DNA from: JAFAXD01 sp963833605 | Lineage (GTDB): Bacteria; Pseudomonadota; Alphaproteobacteria; Rhizobiales; Xanthobacteraceae | DNA: 64,000 nucleotides | NCBI GenBank assembly: GCA_963833605.1 | Contig: CAWHYZ010000017.1 | Span: 186,001-250,000, forward strand | Direction: 5' to 3' | In this document: positions 54,923 through 62,995 of the stretch, in pieces | Numbering within the stretch: position 1 is the first letter of the stretch | Layout of the letters: the number at the start of each line of letters is the position of its first letter | The notes under the pieces: model-generated | Told to the model about the DNA's origin: nothing | What the model saw: only the letters and a program-made list of their open reading frames with translations | Database searches by the model: none | Translations under genes and position numbers: made by a program

Positions 54923-55624
54923 CTATGATCGGTCGTCGAAGCCCAGCCAACGTGTGAATCCTTCCAGCGACTCGCGCGGCATATTCAATCGATTGACGGC
55001 GGCTTGCACATCCGCGTAGCCCAACGACATCCCGCAGGTCACCACTTCCTCGGGGCCGAGCGCCAACTGCTCGGCGATTATGGACTGGAAACGCACGAAC
55101 GAAACCTGTGGACACGTCGCCAAACCTCGGACGTGCGCGGCGAGCATCAAAGTTTGCAAGAAGAGACCAAAGTCAAGCCAGCTGTGCTTCGTGAGCGCCG
55201 CATGGATCGTGAAGATAAGGCCTACCGGCGCATCGAAAAACACAAAGTTGCGGCCGGTTTGGCGCGCGCGAGCTGCCATGTCCGCGCGGTCGATGCCTAG
55301 CGCCGAGTAGTAGCGCCGCCCGAAGTCATCCAGCCGCGCCCCGCAATCCGGTGGCGTGGGTTGGGGAAAGGGCGAGAACGAGGGCACGGTATTCGAACTA
55401 TGCGCCTGCAGGATTGCCTCGCCTAGCGCTCGCTTAGCCTTGCCGGTGAGCAGATACACGCGCCAGGGCTGGGAGTTGAAGTTGCTCGGCGCTGCGCGCG
55501 CAATTTCGAGAATTTCCATGAGCTGAGGTTTTGGCACTTGGTCGGACCGGAATGCGCGGATCGACTTGCGCGAACGGACCACGGCGTCGAGCATAGCAGC
55601 GGCATCGGCGGTCTCGGGATGCAT
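54923..55624 (-). CDS. nitroreductase-family FMN oxidoreductase
   Basis: 233 residues. ATG 55624 follows AAAGGAG at nine bases; an in-frame ATG further upstream is less likely. The N-terminus has the FMN-binding RRSIRxF-type motif (SRKSIRAFRSDQVP) followed by ARAAPSNFNSQPWRVYLL, and the C-terminal part has GLATCPQVSFVRFQSIIAEQ and MSLGYADVQAAVNRL. Family members reduce nitro compounds, quinones or flavins with NAD(P)H. No close partner. Transcribed from the same strand as the HbpS and hydroxylase genes but separated by the duplicated relic. Confidence 0.9.
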   Translation of the reverse strand: MHPETADAAAMLDAVVRSRKSIRAFRSDQVPKPQLMEILEIARAAPSNFNSQPWRVYLLTGKAKRALGEAILQAHSSNTVPSFSPFPQPTPPDCGARLDDFGRRYYSALGIDRADMAARARQTGRNFVFFDAPVGLIFTIHAALTKHSWLDFGLFLQTLMLAAHVRGLATCPQVSFVRFQSIIAEQLALGPEEVVTCGMSLGYADVQAAVNRLNMPRESLEGFTRWLGFDDRS

Positions 55625-56202
55625 GGAAGTTGCTCCTTTGGGCGGACACGCTAGGGCCGGGTGCGTCCCCATGCATACGCTCAAAATCTAATGTCGGCGG
55701 TTGACGCATTTCGCCCGGCTATCTCGTCCATAGCTGCAGCCAAAGCTCGCACCGCAACGGCTGCTCAGCAACTGTCGGCCGGTCCGGTTGGCAGGCGTGT
55801 TAAATGAAGTTGCACCGATAACGTGCCGAAAGAACGGCGGCCGTCAAAAGCGTCAGGCTCACGCCTATAAATCCGCGCACAGTGGCTCGATAATTTCCGC
55901 TCGCCCCAGAACCGGACCACGGCTGGCCGGGCTGCACCGACCCCGACCCAGGCCGAACAATCCCGCCGCCAATTGGCCTACGTCATGCTGGCGAGCTTCG
56001 TCACGCTGACGGTTGGCGCGGGGCAATGCCGACGCTTGACCCAATAACATCGAGCTGATTTACGTGGCGCGACGATCGGCGGCACTGGTTCGGGTGCTGC
56101 AGCTGACAAAGGCTGGTGCTCCGCCTGATAAAAACTAAAGACGGATTTTTGCACCAAGCTGCAGGGCGTGGAGATTACCAATGAACAGCCGGCTCATGAC
56201 TT
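55625..56202. other. intergenic stretch between divergent genes
   Basis: About 580 bases without a credible gene on either strand. It ends at composite element copy 2. No tRNA-like fold or terminator seen. Confidence 0.4.
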
Positions 56203-56365
56203 TTGCCGCCGATTTGAAGTTCCTGCACCGGTTGCCGCCAGCTCGTTCAGGAACTTCAAATCGAAAAGCGGCACTTGAATCAGATATTGCTAGTGCCCCT
56301 TTGCTTCCGAAGGTCGTGTCAGAGAGTGCCGCCATGTATCACGAACTTCGGAAGCGGGGCACCAG
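56203..56365. repeat. composite two-hairpin element, copy 2 (inverted order)
   Basis: Order is reversed relative to copies 1 and 3. First the CGATTTGAAGTTCCTG hairpin (arms 56210-56225 and 56248-56263), then the CTAGTGCCCC hairpin (outer arms 56290-56299 and 56356-56365; inner arms GCTTCCGAAGGTCGTG 56303-56318 and CACGAACTTCGGAAGC 56340-56355). The ATG used by the Bug gene (56334) lies in the loop of the second hairpin, so the right arm is translated. Together with copy 3 it brackets the Bug/cyclodeaminase genes in inverted orientation. Confidence 0.82.
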
Positions 56366-57338
56366 GCGTGGCTCGCGAAAGTCGGCCTCTGTCTCCATTT
56401 GTCTCTCTGTAGCGGTTCTGACATTGCATGGAGTTGCGCACGGGCAGGACTATCCCTCCCGTCCGATCGCGCTGGTTGCGCCTTCGACTCCCGGAAGTGC
56501 GCCCGACGTGCTCTCGCGCATCATCGCGCACAAGCTCTCCGAGCAGCTCGGACAGCAGGTGGTGGTGCTCAATCGCCCGGGCGCGGGCACCAACATCGGC
56601 ACTGCGAGCGTCGCGCAGGCCGCCCCAGACGGCTACACCCTCTTGCTCGGCTCGATCGCCAACACGCTCAATCCTCACATCATGCGAACGGTCGGCTATC
56701 GCCTGGAGGATTTCGCACCGGTGTCGAGCGTGGCGGCTGCAGCCGACGTTCTGGTGGTTCACCCATCGACCCCCGCGGGGAGTGTCCAGGAGTTGATCGC
56801 ACTCCTAAAGAGCAAGCCGGGAACCTCCGCAGGTCATGCCGGCATCGGCACCACACCCCACCTGTCGCTGGAACTCTTCCGCCGTATGGCGGGCGTCGAT
56901 GTCACGATGGTGCCATTCAAGGGCGGCGGCCAGGCGCAACAGGGAATACTTGGCGCACAGGTGGCCTTCATGTTCAGCACCACCGTTGGCATCTTGCCGT
57001 TCGTACGCAGTGGTCAATTGCGTGCGCTGGCGGTTTCCAGCGCAAAGCGCATTGCCGCAGCGCCCGAACTGCCGACGGTCGCCGAATCCGGCCTGCCAGG
57101 CTTTGACGTCGTGGCCTGGTTCGGGCTGTTCGCTCCGGCCGGAACGCCGAAGCCGATTATTGATCGCCTGAGCGCCGAGACGCGCGCCGCGCTCGCCGCC
57201 CCCGAAGTGCGCAAACTCCTGATCGAACTCGGCGCCGAGCCCCTCGGCAGCACGCCCGAAGCGTTTGCCGCCTATGTCAAAGACGAATTCGAGCGCTGGG
57301 GCAAGCTGACCAAGGAAGCCGGCATCACGATCGATTAG
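56334..57338 (+). CDS. Bug-family (TTT) solute-binding receptor whose 5' end lies in a composite repeat
   Basis: 334 residues from ATG 56334, the only ATG/GTG/TTG that leaves a full signal peptide (SVSICLSVAVLTLHGVAHGQ). Mature part: DYPSRPIALVAPSTPGSAPD, VVVLNRPGAGTNIGTASVAQ, PDGYTLLLGSIANTLNPHI and a normal C-terminus. The first about ten codons (MYHELRKRGTR) are encoded by the right arm of the repeat, so the native start may have been replaced. It is followed by the ornithine-cyclodeaminase-type gene only three bases after its stop, which indicates a co-transcribed receptor and enzyme. No permease nearby. Confidence 0.88.
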   Translation: MYHELRKRGTRRGSRKSASVSICLSVAVLTLHGVAHGQDYPSRPIALVAPSTPGSAPDVLSRIIAHKLSEQLGQQVVVLNRPGAGTNIGTASVAQAAPDGYTLLLGSIANTLNPHIMRTVGYRLEDFAPVSSVAAAADVLVVHPSTPAGSVQELIALLKSKPGTSAGHAGIGTTPHLSLELFRRMAGVDVTMVPFKGGGQAQQGILGAQVAFMFSTTVGILPFVRSGQLRALAVSSAKRIAAAPELPTVAESGLPGFDVVAWFGLFAPAGTPKPIIDRLSAETRAALAAPEVRKLLIELGAEPLGSTPEAFAAYVKDEFERWGKLTKEAGITID

Positions 57339-57341
57339 ACG

Positions 57342-58418
57342 ATGACCCGAACGACACTGGTGCTGACGACCGAGGATGCACGCGGCCTGGTGCCGATGGC
57401 CGACGCCGTCGAATTGGTTGAAGCATCGTACCGCGACGCGGCGACGCAGAATTTGCCTCGCCGGCGCATCCACAGTCCGCTTTCCCATACCGAAGAAAAG
57501 CGCTGGTCGATGCTGAATGTCATCGCGGGTGTCGTGCCTAGCCAGGGTGTGATCGCATTGCGCGTCGATGCCGCTCACTTGGCCAAACCGGTTCGCAACG
57601 GACAGGAACGGCTTGAGTTTCGTGGCGATTTCTCCGGCTTCGTGCTGGTGTGGGACGTGGCAACCAACGAACTCCTCGGCATCGTGCACGATCATGCGGT
57701 CTCGGCGCTGCGCGTCGGTGCAACCACGGCAGTGGCTGCGAAGTATCTCGCAAGAAACGACACTCGGACTTTGGGAATCCTCGGCTCCGGCAATCAGGCA
57801 TCCGCCCAAGTCGAAGCGCTGGTTGCCGTCAGGCCCGGCATCCGAAAGCTCAAGGTGTTTTCGCCCTCAATCGACAATCGGCGCCGCTTCGCCGAGGCCA
57901 TGGGCGCCAAATTCGGCTTCCTTGCGGACCCCGTCGATAGTGCGGAGCAGGCCGTGCGCGATTCCGACATCGTGGTCGCCGCCACCAACGCCACCGATTC
58001 GATTCTTTTCGGACGGTGGCTCGCTCCCGGCGCGCATGTCGTGGGGATGAAGTCCTCGACAAAGTTCTACCCGCAGCGCGAACTGGACGACGAATGCGCA
58101 CAACGCGCCGACCTGATTGTCGTCAACCTGAAGGCCCAACTAGAGATCGATGAGCAGGCCGAACTGATGGAGCCGGTACGCAAAGGCTTGGTCGCCTGGG
58201 AGAGCATTCATGAGCTCGCCGACCTGTGCAGCGGCCGCATCGCAGGACGCACCTCTGACTCCCAGATCACCTACCACAACAATAACGGCGGCATGGGTAA
58301 CCAGTTTGCTGCGGTCTGCAAGCGCGCCCTCGACGTCGCGCGCGCGAAGAAGCTCGGCACCGAACTTCCAATGGACCTTTTCATGACGCGCCGCCGCGGC
58401 GACGCATCGGCGCCCTAG
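57342..58418 (+). CDS. ornithine cyclodeaminase / mu-crystallin family protein
   Basis: 358 residues with the family pattern: substrate/NAD region GVIALRVDAAHLAKPVRNGQ, then DHAVSALRVGATTAVAAKYL, the nucleotide motif LGILGSGNQASAQVEALVAV and the second-domain VVAATNATDSILFGRWLAPG. Members include ornithine cyclodeaminase, ketimine reductases and alanine dehydrogenases; the exact reaction cannot be assigned. It starts three bases after the Bug gene. The stop codon TAG (58416-58418) lies in the CTAG at the left end of composite element copy 3, so the C-terminus was set by that insertion or the element inserted exactly at the stop. Confidence 0.87.
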   Translation: MTRTTLVLTTEDARGLVPMADAVELVEASYRDAATQNLPRRRIHSPLSHTEEKRWSMLNVIAGVVPSQGVIALRVDAAHLAKPVRNGQERLEFRGDFSGFVLVWDVATNELLGIVHDHAVSALRVGATTAVAAKYLARNDTRTLGILGSGNQASAQVEALVAVRPGIRKLKVFSPSIDNRRRFAEAMGAKFGFLADPVDSAEQAVRDSDIVVAATNATDSILFGRWLAPGAHVVGMKSSTKFYPQRELDDECAQRADLIVVNLKAQLEIDEQAELMEPVRKGLVAWESIHELADLCSGRIAGRTSDSQITYHNNNGGMGNQFAAVCKRALDVARAKKLGTELPMDLFMTRRRGDASAP

Positions 58419-58580
58419 TGCCCCGCTTCCGAAGTTCGTGATACATTGCGGCACCCTCTGGCACGAACTTCGGAAGCAAGGGGCACTAGCAAGTTGTTGA
58501 TGCTAGTACCGCTTTTCGATTTGAAGTTCCTGGGCGAGTTTGCGGCAGGCGGTGCAGGAACTTCAAATCGGCGGCACTAG
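58415..58580. repeat. composite two-hairpin element, copy 3 (most perfect)
   Basis: Hairpin 1 (58415-58489) has perfect outer arms CTAGTGCCCC (58415-58424) and GGGGCACTAG (58480-58489) and inner arms GCTTCCGAAGTTCGTG (58425-58440) and CACGAACTTCGGAAGC (58462-58477). Hairpin 2 (58503-58580) has arms CGATTTGAAGTTCCTG (58517-58532) and CAGGAACTTCAAATCG (58555-58570), and both its ends carry CTAG (58503-58506 and 58577-58580). The GST start codon is at 58583, two bases after the last G. Confidence 0.85.
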
Positions 58581-58582
58581 CG

Positions 58583-59347
58583 ATGATAGAGCTTTGGCAC
58601 GAATGGAACTCGGTGCAATCTTTCAAGGTGCGCGTGGTGCTGGCCGAAAAAGATCTCGAATGGACAGCGCGACCCGTAGAGCTGCTCAAGTTCGAGCACC
58701 TGCAATCTGAATATCTTCGTCTAAATCCGAACGGCGTTGTGCCGACCCTCGTCCATGACGGCAAGGTCGTGCTCGAATCGTCTGTGATTTGCCAGTACCT
58801 GGACGAGGCGTTCCCCAAGCCCGCCCTCATGCCTCTCGATCCTTTCGCGCGCGCACAGGCGCGCACCTGGCTGAAAGTCTTCGACGAGGTCGCGCATCCA
58901 GCGATCCGGCAAGCGAGTTTCGAGTTGCTCTATCGGCCACTTCTGGCGCTGATGCCGCCAGCCGAGCTTGAGGTGCGGCTTGCACGCCATCCCAACCAAA
59001 AACGCGCGCAGAGTTTCCGGGATGCGGCGCGCGGCGCTGCCGACATCGCGGCAATCAGAGAAGCAGTGCTGGTCTTTCGCCGCATCATCACCCGCATGGA
59101 TACCGCGCTCGAACGCAACGAATGGCTTGCAGGCGCGCATTACAGCCTGGCGGACGTCGCCATGACACCGTTCGTAGAACGGCTTGAGCATCTTGACATG
59201 GCGGACTTGTCGGAGCCGTTTCCACGGGCGAGTAGATGGAGCGCCGCCGTGATGGCAAGACCTTCGACCGCCAGCGCGCGCGCTCCGCTCGATTACCGTC
59301 TGCCGGTGCATTTACCGGCGCGACTGGACGAGCTAACAAACTGTTGA
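58583..59347 (+). CDS. glutathione S-transferase family protein
   Basis: 254 residues. The thioredoxin-like N-domain reads ELWHEWNSVQSFKVRVVLAE, with NPNGVVPTLVHDGKVVLESS (cis-Pro and the Glu-Ser that bind glutathione) and the all-helical C-domain follows (NEWLAGAHYSLADVAMTPFV). Family activity is conjugation or dehalogenation of electrophiles with glutathione. ATG 58583 begins two bases after composite repeat copy 3; no Shine-Dalgarno other than repeat sequence is visible, so translation may be weak or the gene may be leaderless. It could be co-transcribed with the Bug/cyclodeaminase genes through the repeat. Confidence 0.87.
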   Translation: MIELWHEWNSVQSFKVRVVLAEKDLEWTARPVELLKFEHLQSEYLRLNPNGVVPTLVHDGKVVLESSVICQYLDEAFPKPALMPLDPFARAQARTWLKVFDEVAHPAIRQASFELLYRPLLALMPPAELEVRLARHPNQKRAQSFRDAARGAADIAAIREAVLVFRRIITRMDTALERNEWLAGAHYSLADVAMTPFVERLEHLDMADLSEPFPRASRWSAAVMARPSTASARAPLDYRLPVHLPARLDELTNC

Positions 59348-59680
59348 AAAACCTCTCCGGCCTATTTTGGCACCTACCGGACCGCTGGAGCTCGCCGATC
59401 TACGGCCGCTTTGCGTCAATCTCGCGATGTTGCGCATTGACGACTGCTTGCAGCGTTTTCACACAGCCAGGGTCGCTTTCGACCGAGACGGTCCAGGTAG
59501 CAAGTCCCCGTAAGTCCGCTTTGCCTCGAAAGCGGACTTTCGATGGCCGGGCTAGCGGCATGCAGCCATGTTGAGATCGGTTGCCGGGCCGTGATTTCAA
59601 GCTCACAATCCGGGAGGCTCGAATCATGCGTTACGAGGCTGGAGCATGATCCTATGAACACCGCTTTTCCGGACCATCAA
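59348..59680. other. intergenic stretch with an insertion-sequence end
   Basis: Holds the solitary IS1182-type end at 59453-59475 and a TCCGCTTT...AAAGCGGA inverted repeat (about 59515-59537). No gene seen. Confidence 0.45.
59453..59475. mobile_element. solitary IS1182-type terminal repeat
   Basis: GCGTTTTCACACAGCCAGGG followed by TC matches the right terminal repeat of the intact IS1182 element (3877-3898) base for base over 22 positions, but no transposase sequence is attached. It is a relic of a lost copy or a recognition site left behind. Confidence 0.65.
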
Positions 59681-60778
59681 TCACCCCGATCGCAACCCGC
59701 GCTGTTTGAGAAGCGGCAAGACTCGTTCGATGAAGAACGGAAGCTCCGCCGTGAAGTCGAAGAACGACAATGTGGTGCCGGCCAATCCGGCCGCGTGGAG
59801 GTTGCCCAGCTCGTCTGCGATTCGCTCCGGCGTTCCGATCAGCGGGAACGAGCCGTGTCCTCCGGCGAGGCGGCGCCGCATTTTGAGGACTTCCGCTGGG
59901 GCGGACTGTGATGTCGCTTGCTTTGCCTGGGTCCAATTCGCAATGCCCTCGTCGTCCGCCATCAGATCGGCAAAGTAGCCGTACACCGCGTCGGCCTCTT
60001 GCTGGGTTTCCCGGCACACCACGTGACTGATCGTGAACACGCCGGCATGCCGGCCGGCAGTCTCGGCGTTTCCGGAAACGCTCCGCACCAAATCCACGGC
60101 TTGCTCGAAGTCCTGGACGACACCGAAAAGATAGTCCGCCACGTGGGCGGCAAATGCCTTGCCCTTTGGCGAACCACCCGCCGACATGATGATGGGCCGT
60201 GGTTGTTGCAGGGTCTTTGGCAGACTGTAACCATCCTTGATGCGGTAGAACCGGCCCTCATAATCAAAGCGCTCGCCGCCGATGAGCCGGCGGAAAATCT
60301 CAAACCACTCGTAGCCCTGATCGTACCGCGCCTCATGGTCGACCATATCCACACTGAACATGTCGAATTCGTCCTTGTTCCATCCGCAGACGATGTTGAG
60401 GCCCACGCGGCCATGGCTGACATGATCGATGGTCGCGATCGCCTTGGCGGCGAATACCGGGTGAACCAGTGGAACGTGAACCGTCACAAAGATGCTGGTG
60501 TGCCTGGTCAAGGCGGCGAGCGCCGCGCCCTGGGTCAGCGTCTCGTATGACCACGCCGCATTGTCGATACTGCCGCCATACCCGCGCCAGCGTGCGAGCG
60601 GGAGGATCATCTCGAAGCCAGCCTCATCGGCGAGCTTCGATGCAACGACGATGTTGTCCCATTCGGCCCTCCAGCGCTCCGGTGCTTTGGTGATGGCCAA
60701 TCCGCCGGCGCAATTCATCCGGAACAGGCCAAGCTTGAACTGGTTATCTCCTGGCAACTTGCCCGCGCTCGCAGCCAC
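59681..60778 (-). CDS. LLM-class (luciferase-like) flavin-dependent monooxygenase
   Basis: 365 residues. Features: GLFRMNCAGGLAITKAPERW, TSIFVTVHVPLVHPVFAAKA, the family core ATIDHVSHGRVGLNIVCGWN, YDQGYEWFEIFRRLIGGERF and SAGGSPKGKAFAAHVADYLF. This matches the LLM-class FMNH2-dependent monooxygenases close to alkanesulfonate, dimethylsulfone or pyrimidine RutA-like enzymes; which substrate is used cannot be told. It needs a flavin reductase; the only flavin-reductase-like gene here is far away. The start is at 60778. Divergent from the MarR gene at 61054. Confidence 0.9.
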   Translation of the reverse strand: MAASAGKLPGDNQFKLGLFRMNCAGGLAITKAPERWRAEWDNIVVASKLADEAGFEMILPLARWRGYGGSIDNAAWSYETLTQGAALAALTRHTSIFVTVHVPLVHPVFAAKAIATIDHVSHGRVGLNIVCGWNKDEFDMFSVDMVDHEARYDQGYEWFEIFRRLIGGERFDYEGRFYRIKDGYSLPKTLQQPRPIIMSAGGSPKGKAFAAHVADYLFGVVQDFEQAVDLVRSVSGNAETAGRHAGVFTISHVVCRETQQEADAVYGYFADLMADDEGIANWTQAKQATSQSAPAEVLKMRRRLAGGHGSFPLIGTPERIADELGNLHAAGLAGTTLSFFDFTAELPFFIERVLPLLKQRGLRSG

Positions 60779-60895
60779 AGCCAGCTCCCATACTCGTCAA
60801 AACGTGCATTTGCACATATTTAGAATTAATAAGGACGCCGTCAACTCGGATGCGACATGAGTTGCTCGCCTGGTATTGCCATCTAGCACTAGGTC

Positions 60896-60998
60896 CCAGA
60901 GCGCAGCCCGATCGCAAGGAAGCGGGATGCGCTTTAGAATCTTCTTTTTGCGCATGTCCTTATCGGAAAACCGACATCCACTTTTCCGGGACATGCGC
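60896..60998. repeat. Rhizobiales-type palindromic intergenic repeat, copy 2
   Basis: Same two-hairpin layout as 10295-10395, including the identical 38-base segment around CTTTTTGCGCATGTCCTTAT (60944-). The second hairpin has arms GCGCATGTCC (60950-60959) and GGACATGCGC (60989-60998). It lies between the LLM oxygenase and MarR genes, in the region where a divergent promoter would be expected. Confidence 0.75.
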
Positions 60999-61053
60999 TA
61001 GGTTTGTCGGTCGTTTGGCGCTAAGAGTCGGCAACAGCAGAGCGGAACTGCCA

Positions 61054-61536
61054 ATGAAATCCAACCGTGCTCCTCGTCTTCCAGCCAGGAGGTCTCGAAA
61101 AGGGCGCTTCAGCGTTCGCGATTATCCGTTCTTCTTCATGCACAAGATTGTCGTCAGGAACAATCTCAACATCGGCGAAGCGCTCAAGCCCATGCGTTTG
61201 ACGCCGGCGATCTGGCGCCTTCTCGCACTCCTGCAGGAGCGGGACGGGATCACGATCGGCGAGTTGTCCGAGCTGAGCTCGATCGAACGCACCCTGCTGA
61301 GTCGCACCCTCGGGCGGCTCGAACGCAAGCGTCTGATCAAAAAGCGCGTTGATCCCGATGACAAGCGGCGGACGGCCATTTACATCGAGCGCGCTGGAAT
61401 AGACTTGTTCAGGCAGATATTGCCGATGGCGCGATCTCAGATCGAACGCGCCGTCGAAGGACTGAGAAGGAGCGACCTCGCCCGGCTGCAATCGATCCTT
61501 CGGCACATCGTCGATAACGTGGATCGGCCGCGTTAG
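61054..61536 (+). CDS. MarR-family transcriptional regulator
   Basis: 160 residues. ATG 61054 begins MKSNRAPRLPARRSRKGRFS; the frame is open upstream through the palindromic repeat but without a binding site. The winged helix is intact: ALLQERDGITIGELSELSSI, ERTLLSRTLGRLERKRLIKK and the wing VDPDDKRRTAIYIERAG. A likely target is the divergent LLM oxygenase gene or the convergent MBL/VOC/FAD cluster. The N-terminus is unusually basic. Confidence 0.88.
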   Translation: MKSNRAPRLPARRSRKGRFSVRDYPFFFMHKIVVRNNLNIGEALKPMRLTPAIWRLLALLQERDGITIGELSELSSIERTLLSRTLGRLERKRLIKKRVDPDDKRRTAIYIERAGIDLFRQILPMARSQIERAVEGLRRSDLARLQSILRHIVDNVDRPR

Positions 61537-61579
61537 ATTCGATCCGAAGTTCAGTCTCGGCCCGACAACCTTTCTGCTT

Positions 61580-62479
61580 CTATAAATCGATGCGCATCAG
61601 GTCGTGCGCGATCCGCAGCGGCCCCTTGTAGGTCTTGCGGATATCGACGACAACGTCTTCCATGAACTGCGGCCCGACCAGCTCGATCGGCATGTGTTTG
61701 GCGACGTGCTTGCGCAATACCGGATTGGTCGTATCGAAGTGCCCGAAGTGGGTTGCAACGAGGGACCGGGTACGTGACGCAACCGCGATCCTGCCGAGAT
61801 CGAACGGACTGGTATGTGCCCATGTACCGATGCCGGCCTTGCTGCGGAAGTCGATCGCCTTCTGCGGAAACGTGCACTCGTGGATCAACAGATCGCAATC
61901 CTGTGCGAGTTCGATCAACCGGTCGCACGGTGAAGTGTCGCCGCTGAATACGACGGATTGCCCGTCGACCGTGTCCATCCTGAGCGCAAAACAGGGAGAA
62001 ATCTCGCGCGGGATATGTTCGACATAGCAGGCAGTGACCCGCACGAGGTCATCCTCGAATACGCGGCCTGGCTTGCATTCGCGGACATCGGGTTGGAGAA
62101 CGTTGAAGTTCTTCTGACGCTGTGGATATTGCGACCGCGCCTCGATATCCTTCGCGAAAGCACCGCCAGCGAACAAATGCTCGACAAATTTGTTGGTTTC
62201 CGGCGGTCCGATGACGACTGGAACATTGCGCCGGTCGAAAATCCACGTCGTCAACAAGAAATACGGAAAGTCGGCGATGTGATCGAAGTGGAGGTGCGAC
62301 AGAAATACGGTATCTATGCCGACCGGATCGACGCCGGCCCGCATGAGCTGATGCGTGGCGCCGTGACCGCAATCGAACAGGTAATTGCGATCGCGCACCG
62401 CTATCACGATGGAGGAATGATTGCGGTTCGGATCGCAGAGCGCCGCACCGGTTCCCAACATGATGATTCGCACCGTCAA
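61580..62479 (-). CDS. metallo-beta-lactamase-fold hydrolase (RNase Z/arylsulfatase-like)
   Basis: 299 residues. The zinc-binding motif is SHLHFDHIADFP (His 62, His 64, Asp 66, His 67), with SGDTSPCDRLIELAQDCDLL supplying the bridging Asp and ATHFGHFDTT a further His. The N-terminus MTVRIIMLGTGAALCDPNRN is like RNase Z/ElaC and related hydrolases. It lacks the full RNase Z exosite region, so a small-molecule hydrolase is more likely. It is last in the minus-strand group FAD oxidoreductase, VOC protein, MBL hydrolase. Confidence 0.87.
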   Translation of the reverse strand: MTVRIIMLGTGAALCDPNRNHSSIVIAVRDRNYLFDCGHGATHQLMRAGVDPVGIDTVFLSHLHFDHIADFPYFLLTTWIFDRRNVPVVIGPPETNKFVEHLFAGGAFAKDIEARSQYPQRQKNFNVLQPDVRECKPGRVFEDDLVRVTACYVEHIPREISPCFALRMDTVDGQSVVFSGDTSPCDRLIELAQDCDLLIHECTFPQKAIDFRSKAGIGTWAHTSPFDLGRIAVASRTRSLVATHFGHFDTTNPVLRKHVAKHMPIELVGPQFMEDVVVDIRKTYKGPLRIAHDLMRIDL

Positions 62480-62536
62480 CTCCGTCGGTTTGTTGCCACG
62501 CTCCGATTGCCTGCCGTCGTCCGGCGAGACGCCGGT

Positions 62537-62995
62537 TCAAACCGGAGGCGGGTCTTGTTGCAGCTCGATCACGATGCCGTCGGGCCCCTGCGCGTAGACG
62601 TTCTTGCCGCCTTTGCGCGGACCTGCCGCGACCACCTGCGGGCGACTGAAAACCCGATAGCCGGCGGCGGTGATCGCATCCGCCATCCGCTCGACATCGC
62701 GAACCCGGAATGCGATGTGGGCATAGCCTGGATCGCAATGACGACGGTCGAAGGAACGGTCCGACTTGGGGCGAAGGTAGTGGATCAGCTCGATGGTGTG
62801 CCCGCCGCCGGTCGCGAACGCGATCTCGAGCTCGGCGCCGGGCACGCCGATCATCCGCTCCACGGTCTCTCCAGCGTGCCGTGTCGTCGGGCTGATCGTG
62901 AAGCCAAGGACATCTCGGAAAAACGCGCAAGCGCGCGCCAGGTCCGGCACCGTGAAGCCGGTATGGGTCACAGTCACGACGCTGTCGTCTGGCAT
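62537..62995 (-). CDS. VOC-family (glyoxalase/bleomycin-resistance-type) protein
   Basis: 152 residues made of two betaalphabeta modules: THTGFTVPDLARACAFFRDV at the start and GYAHIAFRVRDVERMADAIT in the second half. Metal ligand candidates are His 11, Glu 69 and His 92. The family covers lyases, dioxygenases and resistance proteins. It overlaps the end of the FAD oxidoreductase gene by 22 bases and is followed by the MBL gene after 57 bases, so the three are probably one operon that oxidises and hydrolyses one compound. Confidence 0.86.
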   Translation of the reverse strand: MPDDSVVTVTHTGFTVPDLARACAFFRDVLGFTISPTTRHAGETVERMIGVPGAELEIAFATGGGHTIELIHYLRPKSDRSFDRRHCDPGYAHIAFRVRDVERMADAITAAGYRVFSRPQVVAAGPRKGGKNVYAQGPDGIVIELQQDPPPV

